A DNA stretch of 64,000 nucleotides, taken from positions 62,001 to 126,000 of the forward strand of contig JACKAG010000003.1 of NCBI GenBank assembly GCA_020635195.1, read 5' to 3'. The notes below the pieces were generated by a model, which saw nothing but the letters and a program-made list of their open reading frames with translations, ran no database searches and was not told where the DNA came from. Each line of letters begins with the position of its first letter. Within the stretch, counting starts at the first letter, position 1. Made by a program: the position numbers and the translations under genes. Of the stretch, positions 19,101 through 27,801 are shown in pieces. The stretch is from Deltaproteobacteria bacterium (GTDB lineage: Bacteria; Bdellovibrionota_B; Oligoflexia; Oligoflexales; Bog-1112).

Positions 19101-20925
19101 CAGAGATCAGGAGGAGGCTTCTGGGCTCAGAGAGCCTCCTCCTGACTGTCGTCTTTCATTTTCGGATGAGCAGATTCTGGCCTTTTCAGAGGGCCGAATC
19201 TGGCATTGTTTTGGTTCGGGTTATGAGTTTGCTGCTGCTCATCGCAGATCACCTGGGATTCCTTCGGGAAAGCGGGCTTTGTTTCACAGGGTTACGGAAT
19301 GTCATAAACATGGGGGGCACTTTGGCCGTGGATACCTACGGGCTGAGCTGACCCTGTCTCCGGATCTGTGGTTCTTTGCTGGTCATTTTAAAAATGATCC
19401 CTGTATGCCAGGGACTCTTATGCTGGAAGGCTGCTTTCAGGTGATGGCTTTTCGTATGGTCTGGCAGGGGCTGAGTCTTCAGAGAGACGGATGGCGTTTC
19501 AGGCCCTTAGCGGAGCAGTCCTCACCTCTTATTTGCCGTGGCCAGGTCAGTCCCGGAAACCGGCTGCTGAGTTATGAACTGCATGTCCGGGAAATCTGCG
19601 ATGGTCCGGAGGTCTGCATCAGAGCAGATATCCTTTGTACCGTGGATGGCCTTCGTGCTTTTCTTGCCCGGAATATTGGCCTTGTGATGGTCCCCGACTG
19701 GCCCGTCGAAGAAGAACTCTCATCTTTAGTTGAGAAAGTTTCTGTTCCGGAGGGGCTGAATTTCTCCCCCGGAATCTGTGCCAGTTCTCTGGGGCGTCCG
19801 TCAGATGCTTTTGGTGACATGTACCGGAAATTTGATTCTGGTCTCAGAATTCCGAGGTTGCCTGCCCCCCCATTTCGCTTTGTGGATAAGATCCTGCGCT
19901 TTAAAGGAGAGGCGTTTGCCTGTGGCGCTGGTTCTGAGCTGGATGTTTTGTGTTCTCTGTCTGAAGAGAGCTGGTATATAAAAGAAAACCCTCAGGGGGC
20001 TCTGCCCTTTGTTGTCCTGCTTGAAGTTGCTTTGCAGGGCTGTGGTATTCTTGCTTCCCTGACAGGAGCAACCCTTCGGACTCCGACAGAACTGTTCTTT
20101 CGTAACCTCGGAGGCCGGGGACGGGTCCATGTTCCTGTGACGGATGTCGGACAACATCCGGTCCGTTCGCAGATTCGCCTGCTCCGGGTATCTCAGATGG
20201 GTGCGACTGTGATTATGGCTTTTGAGATTGCCTGTTTTATGGGAGAGCAGCTTATTGCGGAGTTCTGTTCTGATTTTGGCCTGTTTCCTGAACAGGCATT
20301 TGCGGATCAGGCGGGACTTTTAGCGGATGAGGAGGCCGATCTTTTCGCTGCGAAACCTGCGAATATGCAGACTGAACTGCGTGGCTTTTCTCCGTGTTTT
20401 CCCTACGGAGACTTGCTTATGGTGGATCGTATTACAGGCTTCTGGCCTGAAGGGGGACGGGCTGGTCTTGGCGTAATCCGGGGAGAGAAAGAGATCAGTC
20501 CTGACGACTGGTATTTCAGAGCGCACTTTTTTCAGGACCCTGTTCAGCCTGGATCTCTTGGCCTGGAAGGGCTGCTTCAGCTGCTTCGCTGGTATTATCT
20601 CTTCAGAAAGCCGGGGCGTCCGTTTCGCAAAGCACTCTGGTCAGCGGCATGCAGCACGGAGGATGTGCTATGGAAATACCGGGGGCAGGTTCGTCCGAAT
20701 CATAAAAAGATTTTGTATGTGCTGGGAATTGCCTCTGTCAGAGAAGGAGCTGACAGTACAGTTCTTTCTGCTTACGGAAGTCTCTGGTGTGACGGGCTCC
20801 GTATTTATCAGGCAGACTCTCTTGTCTTACAGGTGCAGGAAACGCAGGTGACTGACGGAGAGCATGCTTCGGATCTGCGGAATCGTTTATCTGATGGAGT
20901 GGAAACAATACGTGCGTCACAATGA
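16195..20925 (+). CDS. pfaC: PUFA synthase-like subunit, KS-CLF-DH-DH (PfaC-like)
   Basis: 1576 residues, start ATG with GGAGGAG three bases upstream. The first ketosynthase (~1-425) has C176 (DAACASSL), HATGT and GHFGHL. A second KS-like domain (~450-790) is a chain-length-factor type: Y599 stands where the active Cys would be (SSDAYSGLDAL). Two FabA-like double hot-dog dehydratases follow: in the first, GHFKNDPCMPGTLMLEG with H1064; in the second, AHFFQDPVQPGSLGLEG with H1444. This is the PfaC architecture. I see no acyltransferase or acylglycerol-acyltransferase domain. Together with the PfaD-like and PfaA-like proteins it should build a long acyl chain; product unknown. Confidence 0.9.
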   Translation: MSPLVIVGRSCLLPGAVNPEQFWDVLNGKDTVLRQARPEEWRMSRACFDTAAEIGNGIPHLLGGYISGFESFFDPEGFSLPSSVVREMDSVCQWGLHTVRDCLKDASLFGSSVFSRMKSALVLANLSLPTPEFSSFCEGGRGKNIASGRFMSGRPARLVAQALSVNGRAFSLDAACASSLYGIHSACSMLSSGEADIVLAGAVNRADQLFLHMGFQQLGALSLSGRSLPFQEDADGLIPSEGAACVALMREKDALYHGLQIRGYIRAVGLSNDGRSRGFLQPSPEGQIAAMEEAYRMSAVRPEQISYLELHATGTRAGDLAELQALEHVFGGGLSCPAGSLKGHFGHLLTVSGMASVLKVLEIFQHGRIPPSFLHGDRPLAGIVQAGLCLNREPKPWAEGDGLAAISAFGFGGNNAHLILESPGQLSVRRSPKRFPDVRAASFQAPGARSVVLTGIALRMGAVTGIAQLGQLLRQESPDKHMDMGPLVGDLVLDLPGIASPPSALRQAHPQQLLLLELFQTLERHAGSLSHEKTGFFAGMETDPDVARWGYLWRSGQKGLQLALTPEGVLGTLPNIVANRVSRAGDLRGPALTFSSDAYSGLDALNCAIDMIRSGKLETAFAAAVDFSCHPIHQAALSAEGKEQSSCADGAVMLLLRSEQAAEREGCEVLGRFMLTDEAAGPVQPSEFSGGAWAVAGLYELVKQILRTAVGSVRQICLTEGHSDDQRVWSCVYRAERQPVDYKKETAPSSWQLRIPPRWPAVLPPLPAVADKTEPCLTREDLIQHSRGSISELFGSQFRDLDHYKRLVRMPQPPLLLADRVLKMEGVPGSMGQGMIRTETDITDDGFRCFHGYMLPGLLVEAGQADLLLISWLGADFFNRGEKVYRLLGCELTYHGDLPAAGQTLRFDIHLERHILHGESRLFCFRSDCYETGSGRKVLSVRNGQAGFFSEAELAKSRGILWKPEQNSVRDQEEASGLREPPPDCRLSFSDEQILAFSEGRIWHCFGSGYEFAAAHRRSPGIPSGKRALFHRVTECHKHGGHFGRGYLRAELTLSPDLWFFAGHFKNDPCMPGTLMLEGCFQVMAFRMVWQGLSLQRDGWRFRPLAEQSSPLICRGQVSPGNRLLSYELHVREICDGPEVCIRADILCTVDGLRAFLARNIGLVMVPDWPVEEELSSLVEKVSVPEGLNFSPGICASSLGRPSDAFGDMYRKFDSGLRIPRLPAPPFRFVDKILRFKGEAFACGAGSELDVLCSLSEESWYIKENPQGALPFVVLLEVALQGCGILASLTGATLRTPTELFFRNLGGRGRVHVPVTDVGQHPVRSQIRLLRVSQMGATVIMAFEIACFMGEQLIAEFCSDFGLFPEQAFADQAGLLADEEADLFAAKPANMQTELRGFSPCFPYGDLLMVDRITGFWPEGGRAGLGVIRGEKEISPDDWYFRAHFFQDPVQPGSLGLEGLLQLLRWYYLFRKPGRPFRKALWSAACSTEDVLWKYRGQVRPNHKKILYVLGIASVREGADSTVLSAYGSLWCDGLRIYQADSLVLQVQETQVTDGEHASDLRNRLSDGVETIRASQ

Positions 20926-22189
20926 TGATATTGCTGAAATGGACCAGGATATTCCGGATGCGGTTCTGGGGGATATTTTTCTTGTCATTGCTCCGGGCCT
21001 GGTGCAGCTTGCGGAGGAGGAGTTCCGTTATAAGTGGCAGGCAATTCTGGATCTGGCGGGATTTGCTTCAGATGGGTTCCGTCCGGAGCCTGAGATTTAC
21101 CCTGAAGCGGCAGGGATTACTCTGAGAGGTCTTTCTGAAGAGCTGGGCTATCTTCTGAACCAGTGTCTGAAGATTCCAACCAGAGTTCTTCTCAGGCTGA
21201 AGGCTTTCCGCTGTCGCGATTTTCCAAAACTTTATAACAGAGTAAAAAAGATTGACTGGAAACCATATTTCCCGGATGGGGCAGGGGTTCAGATTCGCGT
21301 TTCAGCACATGCTTCGCGGCTGATGCATCATAAAAGAATCGGAAAAACAGTTTCAGAAGCTCTTCAGAGTTCATCGTCAGCCCTGAGTTCTGTTCACCAG
21401 CTTTCCCCTGATGAAAGTGAGAAAGACAGTTTTCAGCTCTTTGTTCGCTTTCATCACGATATGTGTACGATCAGTCTGGACACGACAGGGGAGGCTCTTT
21501 ACAGAAGATGGCCGGGAAAAAAAACAGGGGAGGCACCCATCAGGGAAACTCTGGCGGCAGCGATGTTCTGGAAAATGCAGCAGGTTTCGGGGCGGCCTTC
21601 CGGAGCTCTTTCTGTCATTGATCCTATGGCCGGGAGTGGAACCTTCCTTCTGGAGGCTGCAACATTCTGGCGGGTCAGTGGACGGAGGGATTATGATTTT
21701 CTGAAATTTCCTTCTCAGGCTGCTAATCTTCAGTATTTCTCGGATAAACGAGGTCAGCAGCTCCTTCCGCAGCCGGAGCTTGATCTGAAGGGCTTTGATC
21801 AGAGTCATGATAGTGTCCAAAGATCCGTTGAAAATTTTCAGAGGGCCGCTCAGAATATCCGGATTCTTCAGCAGGATTTGTTTTGTGATGAAAAAGAGAC
21901 TTCCTGTGATAAAGAGGATCACTGTGACTGGGTCTTTGTCAATCCGCCCTACGGTGTCAGGTTGGAGACGGGTGAGATTTTTCCTTATTACTACAAAAGG
22001 GTTTTGAAAAAAATCCTGGAGCGCTGGAATCCGGAACTGATTGCCATGATTGTCCCATCCAGTCAGCTGAAGCGGAGCTTCAGAGTTCCTTTTGAATATC
22101 AGCTGCTTCAGCGGCTTTCTTTTCTGAACGGAGGCCTGCGGGTCTGTCTGCTGCTTCTGTGTAAAACAGATCAGAAAGCAGCAGGCTGA
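20864..22189 (+). CDS. THUMP-domain N2-guanine RNA methyltransferase (RlmL/TrmN-like)
   Basis: About 440 residues. The N-terminal half holds a THUMP-type RNA-binding region, and the C-terminal half is a UPF0020-type methyltransferase: AdoMet motif I as IDPMAGSGTFLLEAA, motif IV as FVNPPYGVRL (NPPY, typical of N2-guanine methylation). This matches RlmL (23S rRNA m2G2445) or TrmN-like enzymes, so I give no gene symbol. The ATG at 20864 has GGAG just upstream and overlaps the PfaC-like gene by 62 bases in another frame; ATG 20894 or 20939 are possible later starts. The overlap suggests co-transcription, not a shared function. Confidence 0.82.
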   Translation: MLRICGIVYLMEWKQYVRHNDDIAEMDQDIPDAVLGDIFLVIAPGLVQLAEEEFRYKWQAILDLAGFASDGFRPEPEIYPEAAGITLRGLSEELGYLLNQCLKIPTRVLLRLKAFRCRDFPKLYNRVKKIDWKPYFPDGAGVQIRVSAHASRLMHHKRIGKTVSEALQSSSSALSSVHQLSPDESEKDSFQLFVRFHHDMCTISLDTTGEALYRRWPGKKTGEAPIRETLAAAMFWKMQQVSGRPSGALSVIDPMAGSGTFLLEAATFWRVSGRRDYDFLKFPSQAANLQYFSDKRGQQLLPQPELDLKGFDQSHDSVQRSVENFQRAAQNIRILQQDLFCDEKETSCDKEDHCDWVFVNPPYGVRLETGEIFPYYYKRVLKKILERWNPELIAMIVPSSQLKRSFRVPFEYQLLQRLSFLNGGLRVCLLLLCKTDQKAAG

Positions 22190-22230
22190 TTGAGTGATCC
22201 CTTCTTCTTATCGCGATAGGAGTCTGCCAG

Positions 22231-22773
22231 ATGAAAGTCGAACATATTGATATGATTCAGGCTTCGGCTATGGATGTGTTTCTGATCGTCCGGGATAAGT
22301 TGCCGGAGCTTTCACGGTTTCTGCCTAATATTTCAGAGGTTAAGCAGATTTCCCGGGAGGAACAGCCAGACGGTATGCAGAAAATTGTGAACCACTGGTT
22401 TGCAGATGTGGAGCTTCCTTCGCTGATCCGTGCCTTTCTCAGCAAATCTCTCCTGTCCTGGAAGGATACGGCGGTCTGGAATGAAAAAGATCTGACGGTT
22501 TCCTACCAGCTGGAATCTTTTGTCGTAAATGATTTATTTCGGGCAGAAGGAAAGAATGTTTTTGAGGACTGTGGAGATGAGGGCACTAGGTTATCTCTTT
22601 GTTGCTCGGTTGAAATTATTCCTGAAAAGATTCCAGGGGTTCCGGTCTTTCTGATGAAGAAGGTAAATCCTGTGATCGAAAAAGTTATTGAGAAAATGCT
22701 ACAGCCAAATCTGACCAGTCTTGGAAAAGGGCTCAGGGACTATCTCAGAGAACATCCGCTTCCTCCTCGCTGA
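22231..22773 (+). CDS. SRPBCC/START-like lipid-binding-fold protein
   Basis: A 180-residue cytosolic protein beginning MKVEHIDMIQASAMDVFLIV, the usual first strand and helix of SRPBCC-fold proteins (polyketide cyclase/START-like), followed by alternating strands and a long C-terminal helix (KKVNPVIEKVIEKMLQ). Proteins of this kind bind hydrophobic ligands. It lies 41 bases after the methyltransferase gene, at the end of the PUFA-synthase transcription unit, and a hairpin at 22808-22838 follows. A link to the lipid product is possible but only inferred from position. The family call is by fold pattern and not by an exact motif. Confidence 0.6.
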   Translation: MKVEHIDMIQASAMDVFLIVRDKLPELSRFLPNISEVKQISREEQPDGMQKIVNHWFADVELPSLIRAFLSKSLLSWKDTAVWNEKDLTVSYQLESFVVNDLFRAEGKNVFEDCGDEGTRLSLCCSVEIIPEKIPGVPVFLMKKVNPVIEKVIEKMLQPNLTSLGKGLRDYLREHPLPPR

Positions 22774-22807
22774 AAGGGTGAAACCTCCGCTGTCGTATCA
22801 GCTTTGA

Positions 22808-22838
22808 ATCCTGGAAAAATCCGCAGTCTTTCCAGGAT
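22808..22838 (+). terminator. Stem-loop, candidate terminator of the PUFA synthase operon
   Basis: A perfect 10-bp stem (22808-22817 with 22829-22838) with an 11-base loop, followed by the T-rich stretch ATTCTTATATTTATTC. It lies 35 bases after the SRPBCC gene stop. The T run is interrupted, so termination may be partial. Confidence 0.5.
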
Positions 22839-22945
22839 ATTCTTATATTTATTCTTGCCGGATTATGTTTTTTCTGTTATCAGCTCTTACCGGATTTTTT
22901 CAGAAAACTACAGAAGAAGATCTCATTGAAATAAAGGACCACGGA

Positions 22946-23524
22946 ATGAGAATCATATGTGTGATTTTATTTATGTTTGTCAACAGCAGCCTGCTTCTGG
23001 GAGATGGGCTTGATGACAGGACCCCTTCAGCTCTGATCAGGGCTGCAAGTCAGGGTAATGCGGAAGAGGCAAAATGGTTGAAAGAAGGGGGAGAGGATAT
23101 TCATGAGCTTGATGAACACGGGAAGACTCTTCTCCATTATGCCGCCCGTCATGGACACTTACCGCTTGTGAATTTTTTCATCGGTTGTGGTCTGAACTTT
23201 CGTCAGGCCGACTTTTTTGGCCGGACCCCCCTCCATGATGCTGCGATGTCGGGGAGCTATGAGGTTGTTGAATGTCTCCTTCAGAAGGCAGTGGATCATG
23301 CTCTGAGCCCTGAGGTCTATATCAATAAGGAAGATATGCAAAAGAAAACGCCTCTTTCTTTAGCAAAGGAGGAGTTTTCTTCTGCAGAGGAGTCGCTGGC
23401 AAGGCAGGATCTGAGTGTTGCAGGTGCAACTCTTTCGCGAAGGATCAGGGCCGCGAAAACTGTTCGATTAATTGAGAGATACCTGAGAGCTGATAAGCAG
23501 GACGACTGCTGTCTTGTGCAGTAA
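22946..23524 (+). CDS. Secreted ankyrin-repeat protein
   Basis: About 192 residues. ATG 22946, with AAGGA upstream, gives a signal peptide MRIICVILFMFVNSSLLLGDG. Three to four ankyrin repeats follow, with the TLLHYAARHGHLPLV and TPLHDAAMSGSYEVVECLL helical pairs as the best examples. The C-terminal third is a Glu/Ala-rich helical region ending in CCLVQ. It is a paralogue of the next gene: same leader (AAGGAC then ATGAGAATCATATGT), same signal peptide start MRIIC, and the same SAL-AASQGN opening. Ankyrin repeats bind proteins; an exported ankyrin protein suggests an extracellular or host target. The function is not known. Confidence 0.82.
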   Translation: MRIICVILFMFVNSSLLLGDGLDDRTPSALIRAASQGNAEEAKWLKEGGEDIHELDEHGKTLLHYAARHGHLPLVNFFIGCGLNFRQADFFGRTPLHDAAMSGSYEVVECLLQKAVDHALSPEVYINKEDMQKKTPLSLAKEEFSSAEESLARQDLSVAGATLSRRIRAAKTVRLIERYLRADKQDDCCLVQ

Positions 23525-23603
23525 TCTTAAGGAATTCCGTTTTTTCTGATACACAGATTTTTTTGGTAAACGACAGAAGATGTCATTAAAAAAGGACTAC
23601 AGC

Positions 23604-24290
23604 ATGAGAATCATATGTTTCATTTTGCTTACTTTCTTTAATAGCAGTTTGGTTTTTGGGGAAAGGCTTAAGTATACGGGCGATTCACCCCTCATCAAGG
23701 CTGCAAGTCAGGGTAATCTGGAAGAGGTTCAGCGCCTTATAGAAGAGGGAGCAGATATTGATGAGGTTGATAGCATAGGCAGGAACTCTCTGGAATGGGC
23801 TGTTTGCGGAGGACATTTAAGCGTTGTAAGATACTTCATTTGCGATCGGCGGGCTGATATTCGTCAGACTGATCAATATAATCAGAGCCTTCTCCATAAG
23901 GCCGCGCGTCAGGGCGATTTAGAGGTTGTAGAATTCCTTATTGATCAGGGCCTGGACTTTCGTCTGATAAACAGTTATGGCATGACCACCCTCCATAATG
24001 CTGCCATGTCGGGGAATCCTGGTACAGTCGAATGTCTCCTCAAAAAGGCAAAGGAGGCTGAATTGCCTCCTGAGGAGTATGTCGATAAAAGCGATTGGTA
24101 TTGCAGGACACCGCTTTTTATAGCGAAACAGGAGTTAGCTTCAGTCACAAAGGAGCTGGCAAAACAGAATTCAAGTGTAACGGCACGAATTTTAGCAAGA
24201 CAGGCCAGGATCGAAGAGACTGTTGAATTAATTAAGAACGCGTTGAAAAGCGAAAAGCAGACTGGCTGTGCTCCATGTCTTATCCAGTAA
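23604..24290 (+). CDS. Secreted ankyrin-repeat protein, paralogue of the preceding gene
   Basis: About 228 residues from ATG 23604 (AAGGA seven to eight bases upstream). Signal peptide MRIICFILLTFFNSSLVFGE. Four to five ankyrin repeats: SPLIKAASQGNLEEVQRLI, NSLEWAVCGGHLSVVRYF, SLLHKAARQGDLEVVEFLI and TTLHNAAMSGNPGTVECLL. The tail (LAKQNSSVTARILARQARI) parallels that of the upstream gene and ends in a Cys-containing stretch. The two genes are a tandem duplication, with the second carrying one repeat more. They are in a different cluster from the phage-associated ankyrin genes near 56-62 kb, with whose signal peptides (MRVLLS, MRILLS) they share only a loose pattern. Confidence 0.83.
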   Translation: MRIICFILLTFFNSSLVFGERLKYTGDSPLIKAASQGNLEEVQRLIEEGADIDEVDSIGRNSLEWAVCGGHLSVVRYFICDRRADIRQTDQYNQSLLHKAARQGDLEVVEFLIDQGLDFRLINSYGMTTLHNAAMSGNPGTVECLLKKAKEAELPPEEYVDKSDWYCRTPLFIAKQELASVTKELAKQNSSVTARILARQARIEETVELIKNALKSEKQTGCAPCLIQ

Positions 24291-25313
24291 TCATCGTGCC
24301 TTTTCTGGTGACACCTTTCCGTCTCTGCGTTGATGACTGTTCAGAAGAATAAGGTGGGCCAGTGAGGCTGCAAGACGGGCCGTCATCTGATGAGAGTCTT
24401 TTGCTGGATTCAGCTCGACAATATCAGAGGACAGAACCCGGCCGCTTTGAAGAAGGGCTTCCACTGCTGGCCTGATATGGTGGGGAAAAATTCCTTCCGG
24501 CTGGACTGCGCTGACTCCGGGAGCGCAGCCGGAAGAAAAAACATCCAGACAGATACTGAGATAGATACAGTCGTAAGATTTTATGATCTTGCTTATGGCT
24601 GTGCTCAGGAGCTGGCTACCGCCTTCATGAATCTGAGCTGCTGTGATCATGAGCTTTCCATGTTCTGAAAAGTAGCGGAATAAAGAGGCTGCATTTGCGG
24701 ACTCCTGAATGCCAAAACAGAAATAATCTGCTTTGATGCCCGCCTTTCTGCAATGCTCGAGAATCTGACGGAATGGCGTCCCTGAGCTGCTTTCCTTCTT
24801 CTCATGTTCGGAAGGACGGAGGTCAAAATGGGCGTCAAAGTTGATGATCGCCAGCCGTGATTTTCTGCTTATTTCGGGGATCAGCCCCTGAAAATGTCCC
24901 CATGCCGTTTCATGACCACCACCGAAAACGAGAGGTTGGTAACCACGGCTGCGGCATTCTGCAACCAGGGCTCCCAGGTTTCTCTGGGCTTCTTCAGGTT
25001 CCGGATTCAGGCAGAGAACATCACCAAGATCAGGGACAGGGGCCTGCGGAAACCGGTGTAGTGCCAGTCTGAGCATGGCTCTGCGGATGGCGGCCGGACC
25101 TTCTGCTGCACCGGCTATACCGTAATTCCGGACCACCCCGGCATCACAGGCAAAACCGATCAGAGCAGGTGGCGACAGCAGACCCTGAGCTGCTGTGCTT
25201 AACTCGCTGGCAGAGGACAGAGGATTTATCCAGCCTGACCATGCTTCAGATGTTGCTCCCGGCCTGCATGCCTGCCAGAAGTTCCGCGAATAATAACGGT
25301 GCCTGTGTGTCAT
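24291..25313 (-). CDS. Arginase-family ureohydrolase (formimidoylglutamase-like)
   Basis: A 340-residue member of the arginase/agmatinase/formimidoylglutamase family. Metal motifs are FGGGHETAWG, NFDAHFDLR and, near the C-terminus, SICLDVFSSGCAPGVSA; the last matches the formimidoylglutamase pattern most closely. In arginases the third motif is D-x-D, so C-L-D here replaces the first Asp by Cys; this may be a subfamily variant. No other hut genes are near, so the substrate is uncertain. ATG 25313 has AAGGAG seven bases upstream. It is 51 bases downstream of ettA on the same strand. Confidence 0.8.
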   Translation of the reverse strand: MTHRHRYYSRNFWQACRPGATSEAWSGWINPLSSASELSTAAQGLLSPPALIGFACDAGVVRNYGIAGAAEGPAAIRRAMLRLALHRFPQAPVPDLGDVLCLNPEPEEAQRNLGALVAECRSRGYQPLVFGGGHETAWGHFQGLIPEISRKSRLAIINFDAHFDLRPSEHEKKESSSGTPFRQILEHCRKAGIKADYFCFGIQESANAASLFRYFSEHGKLMITAAQIHEGGSQLLSTAISKIIKSYDCIYLSICLDVFSSGCAPGVSAVQPEGIFPHHIRPAVEALLQSGRVLSSDIVELNPAKDSHQMTARLAASLAHLILLNSHQRRDGKVSPEKAR

Positions 25314-25364
25314 GCTTTGTCTCCTTCCGGAGGGTGTTTTTTTTCTGTGGCCCCGGAGCCTGCA

Positions 25365-27050
25365 TCAGGCTCTGGCGATCCCCCGGTAGTGGACCCGCTC
25401 GGGCAGCGGAGTCTGGTTTCCGGAGCGCCGTATCCGGTCCTGCTCGTATTCTGAATAGTTCCCCTCAAACCAGACCACATGCCCCGGACTCTCGAAGGCA
25501 AGAATGTGTGTGGCAACCCGGTCAAGGAACCAGCGATCATGGCTGATCAGAACAGCACAGCCGGCAAAGTTGAGCAGAGCTTCTTCCAGCGATCTTAAGG
25601 TGTTGATGTCCAGATCGTTGGAAGGCTCATCCAGCAGAATAACATTGGCCTCTTCTTTGAGTAAGAGGGCCATCTGAACCCTGTTTCTCTCTCCTCCTGA
25701 GAGGCTGGAGATTTTCTTCTGCTGGTCCTGACCGCTGAAATTAAACTGGGCGACATAGGCCCTGGCATTGACATCCCTTTTACCGATGGTGACGGTATCC
25801 CGCCCTCCTGAAATAACATCAAAAATGGTTTTTTCGGGATCAAGACTATCCCGCGATTGCTCCATATAGCCGAGTCTGACAGTGCTCCCTATTGTGAAGC
25901 TTCCCGAGTCTGGCGTCTCCTGGCCGGTGATCATACGAAACAGGGTGGTTTTTCCGACGCCGTTTGGGCCAATGATCCCGACGATCCCTCCCGGTGGAAG
26001 AGAAAAACTAAGGCCTTCATAGAGTTGTTTATCACCAAAGGATTTGCTGATATTTACGGCTTCAATCACCTGATTACCGAGTCGTGGTCCCGGAGGGATG
26101 TAGAGATTCAGATCTTTTGCGACCTGTTCCTGCTCCTGGTTCAGAAGTGCTTCGTAGGCCGAGATTCTTGCTTTGTTTTTTGCCTGCCGCGCTCGTGGAC
26201 TCATATTGATCCACTCCAGCTCTCTGGCCAGCTGAGCTGATCTCCTTTCGTCTGATCTTGCTTCCTGAGTCATCCTTTTTTGTTTTTGTTCGAGCCAGGA
26301 AGAGTAGTTACCTTTGAAAGGAATGCCATGACCGCGATCGAGCTCCAGGATCCAGCCTGCAACATTATCCAGAAAATACCTGTCATGGGTGACCGCGATA
26401 ACCGTTCCTGGGTAGGCCTGAAGGTGCTTTTCCAGCCAGACGACGGAGGCTGCATCCAGATGGTTGGTCGGTTCGTCCAGGAGCAGAATATCAGGTTCCT
26501 GGATCAGCAGGCGACAGAGGGTAACCCTGCGCTTTTCTCCTCCGGAAAGATGATCGACCAGAGCGTCGGCAGGCGGGCAGCGAAGAGCCTCCATCGCAAA
26601 ATTCAGTCTGTCATCCAGCTCCCAGGCCCGGCATGCATCCAGCCTGTCCTGAACTTTGGCCTGTTCTGTAAGGACCTGATCCATTTCTTCAGCGCTGAGA
26701 TCATCGGCAAATCTCGCGTTGATGGCGTCAAAGCGTCTGAGCAGGTCAACGGTTTCCTGGACTCCTTCCTGAACGACCTCCCGGACGGTTTTCCCACAAG
26801 TGAGAGAAGGCTCCTGCTCCAGATAGCCAACAGAGTATCCTTCAGAAAGATGTGCCTCTCCCCGGAAGTCACGATCAACACCGGCCATGATTTTTAGCAG
26901 TGTACTCTTACCGGATCCGTTCAGACCTAATACGCCGATTTTAGCACCATAAAAGTAGGAAAGAGAGATGTCTCTTAAGACCTGCTTTGTTCCGTGGACT
27001 TTGCCAACCCTTACCATAGAATAAATAATTTTTTTATCATCAACTGTCAT
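25365..27050 (-). CDS. ettA: Energy-dependent translational throttle protein, ABC-F
   Basis: A 561-residue ABC-F ATPase with two nucleotide-binding domains and no membrane domain. First Walker A is GLNGSGKSTLLK with signature LSGGEKRRV; second is GPNGVGKTTLFR with signature LSGGERNRV; Walker B plus catalytic Glu read LLLDEPTNHLD and LLDEPSNDLD. The long linker between the domains (SWLEQKQKRMTQEARSDE...) and the overall length fit EttA, which binds the ribosomal E site and gates translation by energy state. The start has GAGGGG upstream. It is divergent from the exported protein at 27265. Confidence 0.93.
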   Translation of the reverse strand: MTVDDKKIIYSMVRVGKVHGTKQVLRDISLSYFYGAKIGVLGLNGSGKSTLLKIMAGVDRDFRGEAHLSEGYSVGYLEQEPSLTCGKTVREVVQEGVQETVDLLRRFDAINARFADDLSAEEMDQVLTEQAKVQDRLDACRAWELDDRLNFAMEALRCPPADALVDHLSGGEKRRVTLCRLLIQEPDILLLDEPTNHLDAASVVWLEKHLQAYPGTVIAVTHDRYFLDNVAGWILELDRGHGIPFKGNYSSWLEQKQKRMTQEARSDERRSAQLARELEWINMSPRARQAKNKARISAYEALLNQEQEQVAKDLNLYIPPGPRLGNQVIEAVNISKSFGDKQLYEGLSFSLPPGGIVGIIGPNGVGKTTLFRMITGQETPDSGSFTIGSTVRLGYMEQSRDSLDPEKTIFDVISGGRDTVTIGKRDVNARAYVAQFNFSGQDQQKKISSLSGGERNRVQMALLLKEEANVILLDEPSNDLDINTLRSLEEALLNFAGCAVLISHDRWFLDRVATHILAFESPGHVVWFEGNYSEYEQDRIRRSGNQTPLPERVHYRGIARA

Positions 27051-27264
27051 AAGCGGTGCCCCTCATTATTTTTTCTTCAGGATAATCCTCTGGCAGAGTG
27101 TTTCAAGCAGGCCAGCTTTTAACGTCATACAGCAGGGAGCTTTTGTTTGCCATCCTATATATTCCGGAAATCTTATCGCATAGGATAAAATAAAACAGCA
27201 GACAAAATTTCAGGTTCTGATCCTGTCTTCTTTCAGAATTGCAGGAACGTGTATAAGGGGGGCA

Positions 27265-27801
27265 TTGGTGCTGAACTTAAAGTCAGCCAGATGGTGCTGC
27301 CTTTCTTTTCTTTTTTTTCTGTTTTCAGGCCCTGTTTCCGGCCTCGAAACAGGAGCTGGGCTGATTTCCATGGAAGAAGGAGACAACCGCCTTCGTCCGG
27401 GAGTCCTGGCCAGTATCAGTCACGGAACATGGGATGGGCGCGTGTATTATTGTGCCCGTTCTTATGGTCCGGTTCTTGAACAGCTGACGCTTCTTGCGCT
27501 GACGGGGAGTTTTTCTCTTCCTTCTGTCTCCTGGCTGTCTGCTCGCTATGGTCTGGGATTGCTGGAAGAGCATACATCCATTCACTATAGCAATACGATG
27601 GACCAGGGGAAAAGCCGGGCAGAGAGTCGCTATAACCTTGGGGTTGCGTTGGGACTCAGAGCTTCTTTCATCATCAGCGGTGATGTTTATGTTGAGGGGG
27701 GGTGGGATTCTTATCTTTTTCCTGCCGGGCTCAGTGGTGGTTTGTTTCTCGCGACAGGTCGTAAAGAAGTGATCTATCTGGGGAGTGGCATCCGGTGGTA
27801 G
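27265..27801 (+). CDS. Exported protein, possible small outer-membrane barrel
   Basis: 178 residues, unrecognised. Starts at TTG 27265 or GTG 27268, with AAGGGGGG directly upstream. A signal peptide (WCCLSFLFFLFSGPVSG) is followed by a body of alternating hydrophobic/polar stretches with many Gly, Tyr and Ser residues and a terminal aromatic (GSGIRW), which looks like beta-barrel strands. It overlaps the start of the next gene, which has similar character, so the two are translationally coupled. No functional motif is visible. Confidence 0.6.
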   Translation: MVLNLKSARWCCLSFLFFLFSGPVSGLETGAGLISMEEGDNRLRPGVLASISHGTWDGRVYYCARSYGPVLEQLTLLALTGSFSLPSVSWLSARYGLGLLEEHTSIHYSNTMDQGKSRAESRYNLGVALGLRASFIISGDVYVEGGWDSYLFPAGLSGGLFLATGRKEVIYLGSGIRW

